Assembly (NCBI GenBank): GCA_030789695.1
Contig: CM061132.1
Coordinates: 155,912,817 to 155,976,816, forward strand
Length of the DNA: 64,000 nucleotides
From: Scilla litardierei
Lineage: Eukaryota; Streptophyta; Magnoliopsida; Asparagales; Asparagaceae
Reading direction: 5' to 3'
Shown here: one piece after another, positions 32,971 through 44,999 of the stretch
Layout: each line of letters begins with the position of its first letter
Numbering within the stretch: position 1 is the first letter of the stretch
The notes under the pieces: generated by a model
The model's database searches: none
The model's input: only the letters and a program-made list of their open reading frames with translations
What the model was told of the DNA's origin: nothing
Position numbers and translations under genes: made by a program

Positions 32971-35742
32971 TCAATGCGGGATGTTTGGTGCATATGAGAT
33001 GCACCCATCAAACTTTTCGGGGAGAACGCTTGGATTGGGAAGTTGCGGCGTAGTGTTCTCCCACGGTGGTCTCTCGTCTCGAATAGTGTTGGGGGGAGGC
33101 TCCCCCAAGCTAGCATTTGCTCCGGTCAACGGCTTAACCGGTGATGCCGATTTCCATACCGGCGGAGCTTTCTTTGGAGACTTTAGTTTCGAGAGCTTGC
33201 AGAGCTCTCGAATCCTTGCGACATCAGCGTCGCCTTCATCATCTTCAGCGGAGAGGTCGGGGGAATCATTTTTCTTCTCATCTTGGCCTAATTCCGGGCC
33301 TTCCTCAAAATCTTCATCGAAAAGAGCGCCAATCGAGTGAGGGATCGCCTCTTCAATCACCTCATCAAGGAGGTCCATGTAGTCAAGTTCCTCATGATAA
33401 GGCATGTGCTTCATGGCCTTAGGAATGTGGAGCTCCACCTCGATGTTTCCGACGTTTAAAGTTAGGGTACCTTCGCGCACGTCGACGATGACTCCGGCGG
33501 TGGCTAGGAACGGGCGTCCAAGTATCAATGAAGTGTCTCCCTCCTCCTTAACGTCCATGATCACGAAGTCACATGGCAAGCATATTCCCCCCGGGACTTG
33601 TAGCGGTATGTCTTCGGCAATCCCCACCGGCCTTGTTATCCGTCCATCGGCTAATTGAATGTGCATGTCGGTGGGTTTCAACTTTGTCCCGGTGTTTAGC
33701 CTTAAGAACATGGAGAGAGGCATGATGCTCACACTAGCCCCAAGATCAACCAATGCCTTTTGAAGAGGAACGCCGCCCAAAGTGCAAGGAATCCGAAAAC
33801 TCCCCGGATCTTTAAATTTTGCCGGCTCCTTCTCTCTCTTGGTGAACCAAGAGCCCTCCTCGGCTAGCATGATCTTCTCCTTCCTTTTCCTCCCCGAAAT
33901 CAAGTCCTTCAAAAATTTAGCATACGTGGGGATCTCGACGATGGCGTCAAGGAAGGGAATGTTAAGGCTAACTCCTCTTAGGTACTCGAGAAATTTTGCT
34001 AGCCTTTTCTCCATTTTCGCTCTAGCGAGCCTTTGGGGGAATGGGACCGGTGGCATGAAGCGCCTTTCCTCAATCAATTGCTCCGCTCTAGATTTCTCTT
34101 TGTCTTGTGGCTCCTTCTCCTTTTCAACTTCAACTATCGGCTCAATTGGCTCCAAGCTTTCCTCCACGGGCTCCTCAATAGGAATCATGGCGGGGGTGGT
34201 GTCCTTCCCGCCTCTAGTAGTAACGGCAACTACGGCATTGATGTGGCCCGTGTTGCCCCGTGGGTTTTGCTCCGGTTGCGCCGGCAATCTTTGAGTGTTC
34301 CGATTGAGCAACGCCAATTGCTCCGATATTTGAGCCACAACGGTATTAAGGGAGTCTTGCCCCGCCTTCAAGCTAGCATTTACCTTATTTTGCTCGACCA
34401 TGAACGCCTCCACTCTAGTTTCGAAGTCGGATCGTTGTGGAGCTTGTGGAGGGTTTTGATTTTGATTCCTCCACCCTTGGTTGTATCCGGGAGGCCTATA
34501 TGGTGGAACTTGTTGCTTTGGTTGAAAGTTTTGTTGTGGAGGCCCCCTCGGTGGATAGTATTGTTGTTGGGGTGGTGGTGGTCGAGCTTGTTGAGGTGGT
34601 TGTTGTGGCGGGTTCAAAGCTCCTTCATTGTTGGCGCACGAGAATCCGGGATGATTTCTTGTGGCCGGATTGGCCCAATATCCTTGGTTCCCCGCAACAT
34701 ATTGTACTTGCTCCAAGGATCCTTCTACTTGCTCTCCTCCCGAGTACATGGCTTGAGATTGGTCTTGCCAATCACACATTTGGTTCGTCGGCGCGGAGGT
34801 GGAAGGGGTCCCTTGGGGCTCCGTGATGAACTTCTCCAATCTCTCCACTACCTTGTGGAGAGAATCAAACTTGCTCGTAAGCTCCGCTACGGCCTTTGCC
34901 TCGTAGATGCTAGTTGGCTTTAAGGAGGACGTAGAGTGTCCTCGCTCATCGCCCCATTGTTGGTTATTTGATGCCATCTCCTCAATTAGGGCCGTAGCTT
35001 CCTCGGGAGTCTTTGACAAGATAGCACCATTCGTCGCGGCATCAATAATTTGTTTGGTCCCCGGTTGGAGACCGTTGTAGAAGCTATGAACTAGCTCCCA
35101 ATCTTCTATACTGTGGTGCGGGCATTGATGCTGCAAATCCTTAAAATGCTCCCAAGCTTCATAGAGCGTCTCCTGGGGTCCTTGCTTGAAGGACATGAGA
35201 GCGCTCCGGATCTTCACCGTCTTGGATGGCGGATAGAACTTATCAATAAATGCACTCGCCAACTCGTCCCAAGAGGTGAAAACTCCGTCAGCCTGCGTCC
35301 TCAACCAATAGAGTGCCTTGTCCTTAAGCATGAAGGGGAAGAGACGCAGTCTGATAGCATCGATGGAGACCCCCGGTATCTGAAATGTGGCGCACTTCGA
35401 CAAGAATAATTGGATGTGGTAGTGGGGGTTCTCATGGGCGTTCCCATGAAATGGGTCTTGTTGCATCAAAACCACCAATCCAGTCTTTAGCTCGAAGTTC
35501 TTGTCAGCCGCCAACTGCGGCACGACAATGGACGAGGTAGTAGAAGAGGTCTTAGGCCGAAGCCTATCGCGAATAGAAATTATCCTCGCCATCCTTGCCG
35601 CCAATTCTTCAGGAGTTTCCGGGTTGGTCATATACCTCCCTTCCGGATTTTGTCTCTTTTCCGCTCTAAGTCTCCGCGCGGTACGTTCGATCTCGGGATC
35701 AAATAATAAGGCTTCTGGGTCCGCCGTAGATCTCGTGTACAT
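32971..35742 (-). CDS. Element C Gag-protease, intact ORF (Athila type)
   Basis: The ORF has 923 residues. The Gag core (about 105-270) includes LRLFPFMLKDKALYWL and KFYPPSKT, typical of Athila Gag, and RNHPGFSCANNEG lies near residue 370. A Pro/Gln-rich linker follows, then an aspartic protease with DLGASVSIMP near 670 and ILGRPFLATAGV further on. The ORF ends about 110 residues after the protease. Within some 20 bp the DNA becomes the GAGCTC...CTTGTCGGGAGG segment that normally follows integrase, so the polymerase half of pol has been removed. It would make virus-like particle protein and process it, but cannot copy or integrate alone. Confidence 0.92.
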   Translation of the reverse strand: MYTRSTADPEALLFDPEIERTARRLRAEKRQNPEGRYMTNPETPEELAARMARIISIRDRLRPKTSSTTSSIVVPQLAADKNFELKTGLVVLMQQDPFHGNAHENPHYHIQLFLSKCATFQIPGVSIDAIRLRLFPFMLKDKALYWLRTQADGVFTSWDELASAFIDKFYPPSKTVKIRSALMSFKQGPQETLYEAWEHFKDLQHQCPHHSIEDWELVHSFYNGLQPGTKQIIDAATNGAILSKTPEEATALIEEMASNNQQWGDERGHSTSSLKPTSIYEAKAVAELTSKFDSLHKVVERLEKFITEPQGTPSTSAPTNQMCDWQDQSQAMYSGGEQVEGSLEQVQYVAGNQGYWANPATRNHPGFSCANNEGALNPPQQPPQQARPPPPQQQYYPPRGPPQQNFQPKQQVPPYRPPGYNQGWRNQNQNPPQAPQRSDFETRVEAFMVEQNKVNASLKAGQDSLNTVVAQISEQLALLNRNTQRLPAQPEQNPRGNTGHINAVVAVTTRGGKDTTPAMIPIEEPVEESLEPIEPIVEVEKEKEPQDKEKSRAEQLIEERRFMPPVPFPQRLARAKMEKRLAKFLEYLRGVSLNIPFLDAIVEIPTYAKFLKDLISGRKRKEKIMLAEEGSWFTKREKEPAKFKDPGSFRIPCTLGGVPLQKALVDLGASVSIMPLSMFLRLNTGTKLKPTDMHIQLADGRITRPVGIAEDIPLQVPGGICLPCDFVIMDVKEEGDTSLILGRPFLATAGVIVDVREGTLTLNVGNIEVELHIPKAMKHMPYHEELDYMDLLDEVIEEAIPHSIGALFDEDFEEGPELGQDEKKNDSPDLSAEDDEGDADVARIRELCKLSKLKSPKKAPPVWKSASPVKPLTGANASLGEPPPNTIRDERPPWENTTPQLPNPSVLPEKFDGCISYAPNIPH

Positions 35743-35855
35743 GCACAGGGAAAACAGAGTTTCAAAGAAATGATCAGTATCGTGGAAGGGTTAGGTAAAA
35801 AAATAAAAATAAAAAGAAAGAAATAGCTAGGATGGTAAGATCAAACGCAATCGCC

Positions 35856-35873
35856 TCCCCGGCAACGGCGCCA
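35856..35873 (-). other. Primer binding site of C (tRNA-Asp type)
   Basis: On the minus strand TGGCGCCGTTGCCGGGGA follows the 5' LTR after seven bases. It is the hallmark primer site of Athila-like elements. Confidence 0.93.
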
Positions 35874-35879
35874 AAAACT

Positions 35880-37696
35880 TGATCGCTCCGGGACGTGACC
35901 CAAAAGAACGGTTGTAGTTTTACCGCAAGTGCACGGTGTAGCAGCGAGCGGGGTATCGAACACAGGGAGGACGAATGACTGTGCTTGCTCCGATCAACCT
36001 GGCTATTTAAGAAGAGAAATTTGCCTTTGGCGATCCTGTCACAATCGTCAGACAATGTGCGAAATATCAAATCAAATAAAGAACGTCTAGGGAATGGGGA
36101 ATCCCCGCTACACACCGTACTTCATAAATGTGGTTCATCGGTATCAAAATTGCTAGAATGAGAATTCGGATGAACTAGTTGCAACTGAATGTAGAACCAA
36201 GCTCACGCTCTCGCGCTGTTGCCGGTCTATAGCTATCCTAGGGTCGGGTCCAATCTCTTGCAAACCCTACCCTAGGGAAGCTAGCATTAGGATCAACATC
36301 ATCGTCCAATCACGCACCGAGCCCAATCTCTTGCAAACTCGGTCCACGATCTAGATTAGGATAGTTCCTACCCGTCCAATCTCTTGCAAACGGGTATCGG
36401 TATAGAATTGCAACCGGGAATCCTAGTATCGGTCCAATCTCTTGCAAACCGATACTTCGAAAAATCCGACTCCAACCCAATTCGGATTTCTAGGGCTTCC
36501 TATCAAATTGGGATCCAATCTCTTGCAAATCCCAATTGATATGAATACCTAGCAATCCGTAGTAAATCGATCCCGATCTAATCTCTAATAGCAATTCTAG
36601 CTCAATTTCTACCAATTCATCACAAATATGAAAGTGGGCTTGTAGGGTTCATCCCCACGCCCCAAGACGTGGAGACTACTCACAAATCATAGCAAGATCA
36701 CAAAAATAATCGTTGAGATAAGCAATAGAATTCATCACAACAATGATATAAACAATAAAAATCGAATTTTTAAGGAAAAGAGATGCAAACCAATGTAGTT
36801 CTTCAATTAATCCAACAAAAATCCAAGTTTTGCTCCTTCTCCAATCACAAGAATAAAGCTAAAAAACTAATCTAAAAAGCTGCAAAAAATCTCAGAGAGA
36901 GCTCCCAAAACTAGGGTAAAAACAGGGTTTAAATAGCCCCAAAAATCGTCCAAAAATTGTGACCAAAATGCCCCTGCACAGCCTGTTTTCCGCAGTTTTC
37001 GCTACAGGCAGCGCATCGCACTCGGCCGAGTGACAAAAGTCGCTCGGCCGAGTGAGAAACCCTGTAATTTTCCAGAAAGTCAGGGCCTTCAGGGGTCTCT
37101 ACTTCGGGGGCGGCTCGGCCGAGTGAGTTGTCGTCACTCGGCCGATGACTTCATGATACTCGGGCGGACGGGATAATCCACTCGGCCGAGTGGGTCTTCT
37201 GAAGTTCAGGCAGCCGAAAAACAGTAACTTGGATGTTTTGGAGGGGCTTCGTCTGGGCGCCACTCGGGCGGACGTGGTATCGTCACTCGGTCGATGTGGT
37301 CTTCGGTGCTCGGCCGAGTGCACATAGAAATCGTGTCTGAACTGGTCGGCCGAGCAGTGTCTCGCTGGTCGGCCGAGTGGCTCCTCCACTCGGCCGAGTG
37401 GGACACAAAAAATGCCCAATCTGCTTGTTTTGTCCTCCTCGTCGCTCCTGCGACGTTCATTCTTCTTCCGCTCCTCTCCAATCAGCAAAATACCCCTCGG
37501 GGAGGTCCTCGGTGGCTGTCTAGAGTAAGCACATCTCGAGATCACTCCAAATCGCGCCAAATCACCTGAAATGCGACAAAAACAACAAATCGTGAAAAGT
37601 ATCGCAATATCGTCGATATATCGTGAAAAACATGATTTGGGCGATCTAAATGGCATGCAAACATGCGGAAAAAAGGTGTAAAATAAGGAGTGATCA
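35880..37696 (-). repeat. 5' LTR of element C
   Basis: The LTR is 1817 bp. Its hairpin array lies at 36237-36542, and here all five loops are identical and the third stem is fully paired (TACCCGT / ACGGGTA), so this copy is closer to the presumed original. Confidence 0.93.
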
Positions 37697-37701
37697 GTGG
37701 C

Positions 37702-40701
37702 GAGGATTGGTCCTGCCCCGGAGTCTTTGAGAGGGCGGGTATTGGGCCGTCGCCTCCCCGCAGCATTTATAGTCGGACAGGTATTGGGCCGTCGCCTACC
37801 CCGCATATGGCGCTCCGGTTTGGGTGGCTAAGCACCGTAAGCTTGCCCCAGAGGTCTTCTTTGGGGGGGAGCGAGCGCGTAGCTCGGCCCGTGTCCCTCT
37901 CCGGCTTAGGTGGCGAGGATTGGTCCTGCCCCGGAGTCTTTGAGAGGGCGGGTATTAGGCCGTCGCCTCCCCGCAGCCTCTATAGTCGGACGGGTATTGG
38001 GCCGTCGCCGACCCCGCATATGGCGCTCCGGTTTGGGTGGCTAAGCTCTGTAAGCTTGCCCCGGAGGTCTTCTTTGGGGGGGAGCGAGCGCGTAGCTCGG
38101 TCCGTGCCCCTCTCCAGTTTGGGTGGCGAGGATTGGTCCTGCCCCGGAGTCTTTGAGAGGGCGGGTATTAGGCCGTCGCCTCCCCGCAGCCTCTATAGTC
38201 GGACGGGTATTGGGCCGTCGCCTACCCCGCATATGGCGCTCCGGTTTGGGTGGCTAAGCTCCGTAAGCTTGCCCCGGAGGTCTTCTTTAGGGGGAGCGAG
38301 CGCGTAGCTCGGCCCGTGCCCCTCTCCGGTTTGGGTGGCGAGGATTGGTCCTGCCCCGGAGTCTTTGAGAGGGCGGGTATTGGGCCGTCACCTTCCAGCA
38401 GCCTCTATAGTCGGACGGGTATTGGGCCGTCGCCTACCCCACATATGGCGCTCCGGTTTGGGTGGCTAAGCTCCGTAAGCTTGCCCCGGAGGTCTTCTTT
38501 GGGGGGGAGCGAGCGCGTAGCTCGGCCCGTGCCACTCTCCGGTTTGGGTGGCGAGGATTGGTCCTGCCCCGGAGTCTTTGAGAGGGCGGGTATTGGGCCG
38601 TCGCCTCCCCGCAGCCTCTATAGTCGGACGGGTATTGGGCCGTCGCCTACCCCGCATATGGTGCTCCGGTTTGGGTGGTTAAACTCCGTAAGCTTGCCCC
38701 GGAGGTCTTCTTTGGGGGGGAGCGAGCGCGTAGCTCGGCCCGTCCCCCTCTTCGGTTTGGGTGGCGAGGATTGGTCCTGCCCCGGAGTCTTTGAGAGGAC
38801 GGGTATTGGGCCGTCACCTCCCCGCAGCCTCTATAGTCGGACGGGTATTGCGCCGTCGCCTACCCCGCATATGGCGCTCCGGTTTGGGTGGCTAAACTAT
38901 GTAAGCTTGTCCCGGAGGTCTTCTTTGGGGGGGAGCGAGCGCGTAGCTCGGCCCGTGCCCCTCTTCGGTTTGGGTGACGAGGATTGGTCCTGCCCCGGAG
39001 TCTTTGAGAGGGCGGGTATTGGGCCGTCACCTCCCCGCAGCCTTTATAGTAGGACGGGTATTGGGCCGTCGCCTACCCCGCATATGGTGCTCCGGTTTGG
39101 GTGGCTAAACTCCGTAAGCTTGCCCCGGAGGTCTTCTTTGGGGGGAGCGAGCGCGTAGCTCGGCCCGGGCCCCTCTCCGGTTTGGGTGGCGAGGATTGGT
39201 CCTGCCCCGGAGTCTTTGAGAGGGCGGGTATTGGGCCGTCGCCTCCCCGCAGCCTCTATAGTCGGACGGGTATTGGGCCATCGCCTACCCCGCATATGGC
39301 GCTCCGGTTTGGGTGGTTAAACTCCGTAAGCTTGCCCCGGAGGTCTTCTTTGGGGGGGAGCGAGCGCGTAGCTCGGCCCGTGCCCCTCTCTGGTTGGGTG
39401 GCGAGGATTGGTCCTGCCCCGAAGTCTTTGAGAGGGCGGGTATTGGGCCGTCGCCTCCCCGCAGCCTTTATAGTCGGACGGGTATTGGGCCGTCGCCTAC
39501 CCCGCATATGGCACTCCGGTTTGGGTGGATAAGCTCTGTAAGCTTGCCCCGGAGGTCTTCTTTGGGGGGGAGCGAGTGCGTAGCTCGGCCCGTGCCCCTC
39601 TCCGGTTTGGGTGGCGAGGATTGGTCCTGCCCCAGAGTCTTTGAGAGGGCGGGTATTGGGCCGTCGCCTCCCCGCAGCCTCTATAGTCGGACGGGTATTG
39701 GGCCGTCGCCTACCCCGCATATGGCGCTCCGGTTTGGGTGGTTAAGCTCCGAAGCTTGCCCCGGAGGTCTTTTGGGGGGGAGCGAGCGCATAGCTCGGCC
39801 CGTGCCCCTCTCCGGTTTGGGTGGCGAGGATTGGTCCTGCCCCGGAGTCTTTGAGAGGGCGGGTATTGGGCCGTCGCCTCCCCGCAGCCTCTATAGTCGG
39901 ACGGGTATTGGGCCGTCGCCTACCCCGCATATGGCGCTCCGGTTTGGGTGGCTAAACTCCGTAAGCTTGCCCCGGAGGTCTTCTTTGGTGGGGGAGCGAG
40001 CGCGTAGCTCGGCCCGTGCCCCTCTCCGGTTTGGGTGGCGAGGATTGGTGCTGCCCCGGAGTCTTTGAGAGGGCGGGTATTGGGCCGTCGCCTCCCCGCA
40101 GCCTCTATAGTCGGACTGGTATTGGGCCGTCGCCTACCCCGCATATGGCGCTCCGGTTTGGGTGGCTAAGCTCTTCTAAGCTTGCCCCGGAGGTCTTCTT
40201 TGGGGGGGAGCGGGCCCGTAGCTAGGCCCGTGCCCCTCTCCGGTTTGGGTGGCGAGGATTGGTCCTGCCCCGGAGTCTTTGAGAGGGCGGGTATTGGGCC
40301 GTCGCCTCCCCGCAGCCTCTATAGTCGGATGGGTATTGGGCCGTCGCCTACCCCGCATATGGCGCTCCGGTTTGGGCGGCTAAGCTCCGTAAGCTTGCCC
40401 CGGAGGTCTTCTTTGGGTGGAGCGAGCGCGTAGCTCGGCCCGTGCCCCTCTCCGGTTTGGGTGGCGAGGATTGGTCCTGCCCCGGAGTCTTTGAGAGGGC
40501 AGGTATTGGGCCGTCGCCTCCCCGCAGCCTCTATAGTCAGACGGGTATTGGGCCGTCGCCTACCCCGCATATGGCGTTCTGGTTTGGGTGGCTAAGCTCC
40601 GTAAGCTTGCCCCGGATGTCTTCTTTGGGGGGAGCGAGCGCGTAGCTCGGCCCGTGCCCCTCTCCGGTTTTGGTGGCGAGGATTGGTCCTGCCCCGGAGT
40701 C
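37702..40701 (-). repeat. 213-bp tandem array of element B, part proximal to gag
   Basis: About 14 units, giving roughly 18 in B when added to 26922-27748, against 11 in A. The first unit beside C begins after the GTGGC duplication. Confidence 0.94.
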
Positions 40702-40825
40702 TTGCGCGTTTTGAGCTGAAATTTTCATGTAGAAAAGGTAAAATTCGAAGATTCAAAAGGGGACAAGATATTTCATACATGACTTACAGTTTCCGCCTAT
40801 ATTACGACTGGCGTTCCGCGTTCTT

Positions 40826-43604
40826 CTAAGTGATTAGCCCGTCCTCATCAGGGGGGCTTTGGTGGGCGCGGCAGGTCCTGTTCCCTTCCGCGGTGCCATC
40901 AGCTGGAGCTAACTTTTGATGGTAGGAGTCGTCCCTCCACCCTGTTAGGTCGATCCTCAGGTTCAGCTCTGGTCCATTGTGCTTGGTCGATCCCACATAG
41001 CAGCTCCTAGACAGCTTCTGGCTTCCCCGTACGAACCCAACCCCTCGGGGGGTTTGGAACTTGACCATCTGGTGGAGAAGGCTGGGGAGCGCTCCGATGG
41101 CCGCCATGTAAGGTCGTCCTATGATCCCGTTGTACGCCGACGCAATGTCGACCACAACGAACAGAGTCATCCGAGTGACGACCTGCGGCTCTTCTCCGAG
41201 GGTTATTGGCAAGGTGATCACTCCTACAATAGGGGTCGAGTCACCGGTGAAGCCGACGAGGGGTCCGGTACAGGGTCTCAGGTCAGTCGGCCTTAACCCC
41301 ATCTTTTCGATTGTGGACATGAACAGGATGTCGCAGGAGATCCCTGTGTCGATCAGGAGGCGGCTGACGATGGCCGTCCCTATCTGGGCCTCGATGATGA
41401 TGGCATCGTCGTGGGGCAGCTCGACTCCCTCTAGATCCTCGTCGCTGAAAGTAATGGGAGGGTAGGTTATCCTTCTCCCTATCGGATCCCCTCCAAGACC
41501 CGCCGTCATCACTTGTCTCGCGTACGCCTTTTTGCTTGACGACGATGCTCCTCCGGAGGATGGCCCGCCGTATATCGTGTTTATGCGCATGACTGGTTTC
41601 GGGGGGTGAGGCTCTTCCCGCTCACCGTTCGTTGGAGGGTCTACCCTCCGTGCCCTTCGGTGGTTCCCCTCCTCTCGGTCTGGTCTTTTGCCCCCGACGA
41701 AGCCCCCTAGGTGGCCCGCCTGGATCAGCCGCTCGATTTCTCTTTTGAGGGTGAAGCAGTCGTCAGTGTCATGGCCATGGTCCCGGTGGTATCGGTAGTA
41801 TTTTTTGACATCTCTCCGGGCCGGATCCGACTTCATTTCTCGAGGCGGCTCCGGCTGCAGTCCGGCTCTCGTAGCGCGGCCATCACCTCGATCAGGGGGG
41901 GCATTGAGTTGCGTGTAATGTGCCCGTAGGGGGCCTTCTTGTCTCGGGACGACTCGGGTGGGCCCTTGGGCCGGGGCGAACTCGCATGCCGGTCCAGGGC
42001 GCTCTTGCGGGCGTCGCCCCGCCGGTTCGCGCCTTGGTTGGGCCAACTGGTCGTGACCTCGGTGCCCCTCTTCTTGCCTCGGCCGAGGGGTGTGACCGGG
42101 GCTCGCCTTGGAATGGCTTCGCTGGGGGAAATAGGGCCTTTGTGCCGAGAGTCTCTTCGGCCAACGCATGCCTCTCCGCCATAACAACCAACGCCTCATA
42201 GTCGGTCGGTGGATCCCGGAGCAGGGATTTGTGGAGGCTCCGAGTCCGCAACCCCGTCTTGAAGGCCAGCATAAGCACCTCGTCGCCGCATGTCTCCACC
42301 GCCCATCTCTCATCCTGAAAGCGGCGGAGGTATCTGCCCGTTGTCTTCCCTTCTCCTTGGACTATCGTGCTGAGATAGTCTAAGTGCTTCTTTTTCCTCC
42401 GCCCGGCTTGAAACTCTTGGCAGAACTTGTGAGATAGCTCGCCAAAGCTCCCAACGGATCTCGCGGGCAGGCCGAAGTACCAGTCCAACGCGGTGTCCCT
42501 CAGGCTTTGGGAGAAATGCCGGCATAGGAACGCCTCATCCACATCCTGTGCCTCCATTGCCCCCCGGTACTGCTACACGTGCGTGAGGGGGTCGCCTCTT
42601 CCGTTGTACGTGGCCAAGTGGGGGGGTTTGAACCTTATGGGCCTTGGGGCGGACGTAATCCACCGTGCAAGCGGCATGGCCTCCTCCGGATAGGTAGGGC
42701 GATCGGGCGCATCCCCTCTCCGCCATTCGGGGGTCTGGCTCCGGTCGCGCCTCGGCCGCCGACGGTCCTCCCGCCCCGGGGAGTAGCCTGGCGGTCGCCT
42801 GGCGGGGCTCCTTCCCCGGGTCGAGGATTCGACGGGTTGCGGGCTACGGTTCTCCCAGTGCCATCGCCTCCCGGTCGCCTCCCCTCGGGCCTCCATCCGC
42901 TCCTGATTCTCTTGCAGAAGCCTTTCGCGCTCGGCGGCGAGGAAGCGTAGTTGTCGACAAACGGCTACCTCGTGCGGGCGATCGGAGGAGTGGTGCAGGC
43001 GAGGCGAACTGCCTCCTCCCGGTGGGGACCTGGCCAACAACGGGCCCCGCCCGTCCCCGAGCCGCCGGCCCGTCGTCGTCACCTCCAGGATTTCCCGGTT
43101 GCTTTCGTTCTCCCTCCTTAGCCTCTCGCGCTCCGTGATGATGAAGCGGAGCTTGTGGCGGGCGGTTTCTTCGTCCTGGTAGGCCCTTCGGGCGGTCTCG
43201 ACCGCTTCGTCCAAACGCCTTTGCGCGGCGGCCGCCTCCTCCCGACGCCTCCACAGCCGCGCGACCTCTATTTCCTCTTCCAGGAGCTTCTGATGGGCCG
43301 CAACCTCCTTGGCGAGCCCCCTGTTTTCCTCCTCCTCCTCGAACTGAGGGTGGAGATTCCGTCTCACTTTCTGGGGCTCCGAGGGGCCGGGCTGTGGCTC
43401 CGCCCCCGCCGCCGGGTAGCTTCCCATCGCCTGAGTAACGGCCTCGAAGCTCTTCAGGACTGCGCGGGCCGAAGTATGGTCTGTCTCGGTGCCCATCCCC
43501 GGAGGGGGGTCGGGCGCCGGGGTGATTAGTAGAGAGAGCGGCTCCTGACCCACGGGATCCTTACCGTGGTCAGGGTTCCGAGTGATCGGCATGGAGTCTA
43601 ACAT
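40826..43604 (-). pseudogene. Element B gag-protease, broken
   Basis: The start is ATG at 43604-43602. The first 344 codons, up to the Gag core motif TYNGRGDPLTHV, are open, then a TAG at 42570-42572 interrupts. The Gag core continues to about 42130, and an extra base in a C run near 42087-42091 shifts frame. After that the frame is open through the HRDHGHDTDDC motif and the protease (LLIDTGISCDIL) to 40826. Apart from these two breaks it is better preserved than the A copy. The protein start chosen is the first ATG after the primer site. Confidence 0.88.
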
Positions 43605-43639
43605 GGGTGTGACCCTTCGTTCCCACAGACGGCGCCAAT

Positions 43640-44779
43640 TGTTACGAGGTGGAACTCGCACACAATGAATTTGTATTGAGGGAAACCAAGGGCACGGTGG
43701 TTCTGTTGACAAGAGGGTTTAGGTGGGCAATTTAACAAGTGATTAATGGGGTGAAGAGGCTGGATTTGCCGCCGGGGGTGGCCACGGAGTCAAATCTCAC
43801 CGGACACGGCAGAGGAAGATCGGGTGGCGGGAGGCTGGAGCTGATGTCGACCAAGGGGCGAGCTTTCCTGCAGCACGAGCAACTCGTCAGAAGGGCAGGG
43901 TTGGGGTCCAACCCTTAGCCCCTCCGATGCCTAAGTCAGTAATAGGACTTAAAACAGGGGCTAAGCACGTCGGTCGGACTGAGGGTGTGTCGACCGTACG
44001 TGGCGAGCTATGAGTGGGAGAACAAAGATATGGACGACCTTTGCTCTCGTGTGTGAATAATAGATGGATAGAGAGAATTTGCCAACCCCCTCACAGTAAG
44101 AAGTGAGGGGGTATTTATACCTGATGGGAGATGACTAGGCGGGGCTGACCTGGCATGCTGACTCGACGTGCTGAGCTAGCTCGGTTGTCAGCGGAAGCTT
44201 CGGACGAGGATGTCGGGAACAGGAGTGCCTGACCTGCTTTTGTCAGACGGCGCAACGGCTAGGGGAACTTTTGTCAGGAGGTCAGGGCCGAAAGCATTAA
44301 GTGTCAGGGGGCTCAGCGGCTAGGGGGTGCTTTGTCAGACGATCGGGCGGCGTTAGTGTCAGCCGTGTCGTTATCCTAGGTTGTTTGTCGTTTGTGACGA
44401 ACTGAAGGTCTGGCTGTGCTATCCCCGGCGCCTTGGTTCGTGGGGACCAGCGGGGTCGACCGGCTCGGGGGTTGTCTGGCCCGGCCGCGCCCCTTTTTGG
44501 GTCGTGGTTCGCTGGGCCGCTGGCACGGAAGGATACGCACGTGCCTACGTCAGCATACCCGGCGGCACTGCCTGGGCGCTCCCCAAGTGCACTGCCCCTG
44601 GCGGGTCGAGCAACGGCGGTTGTACGTCTCGGCCCGGAGGGTGGGTGCTGCGAGGTGCGCCCGTCCCCGTGTAGCCTCGGACCTCCGGGATGGCGGCCCT
44701 TTCACGAAGGTGAAAGTTCACGGGGTATGTCAGCGGATCTGGGTGGGAGTCGGACTCCTACGATCTTTAGGTCGTAACA
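43640..44779 (-). repeat. 5' LTR of element B
   Basis: A 1140-bp LTR with normal structure, flanked on the right by ACACC (44780-44784). The primer site lies at its left side and reads TTGGCGCCGTCTGTGGGA on the minus strand. Confidence 0.93.
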
Positions 44780-44987
44780 ACACCTATAAAGCCGACAACC
44801 GAAATGACTCGTCAAACCAAAAGGACGCTCGGGACAAGGGCCACTGATAACGGCACGCCCGCCGAAAAACAGGAGCTGATGAGTCACGTCAGGCGTCACC
44901 CGTCGGGAACGGTCCCCAAGGAGCACAACTCCAAGAGGCCCCCAGCTCATCACGTTAAGGGAAGGGAGGAGGCGAAAAATATACCAT

Positions 44988-44995
44988 TATAAATA
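44988..44995 (+). promoter_or_regulatory. Candidate internal promoter TATA box, element A
   Basis: TATAAATA is followed by CCCCCCTCAG, about 200 bp downstream of the B insertion point. Upstream are TGAGTCACGTCA-like sequences that resemble bZIP sites. It is conserved with copy B. Confidence 0.5.
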
Positions 44996-44999
44996 CCCC

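Larger units (their letters stand above)
27749..37696 (-). mobile_element. Element C: non-autonomous Athila-like gypsy element
   Basis: The LTRs are 27749-29564 and 35880-37696, starting TGATCACTCC and ending GAGCGATCA on the minus strand, with GTGGC duplicated at 27744-27748 and 37697-37701. The primer site TGGCGCCGTTGCCGGGGA (35856-35873) is the classical Athila/Tat tRNA-Asp site, and the purine tract reads GCTTGGGGGATTT. The interior (6.3 kb) holds an intact gag-protease ORF, then sequence normally found after integrase, then the start of an env-like ORF. Reverse transcriptase, RNase H and integrase are absent. LTR differences number about a dozen in 1816 bp, so this is the youngest large insertion in the nest. 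Confidence 0.93.
19529..44779 (-). mobile_element. Element B: second copy of the A family, inserted in A in opposite orientation
   Basis: The LTRs are 19529-20685 (3' LTR on the minus strand) and 43640-44779 (5' LTR). The target duplication ACACC is at 19524-19528 and 44780-44784. Joining A across the site gives a sequence that B itself carries uninterrupted near 26820-26840, which proves the insertion point. On the minus strand B reads primer site, gag-protease, array, internal TATA, then an antisense ORF on the plus strand. It is interrupted by element C (27749-37696) and solo LTR D (23025-24625). The LTRs differ by roughly 3%, so B and A are of similar age. Confidence 0.93.
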
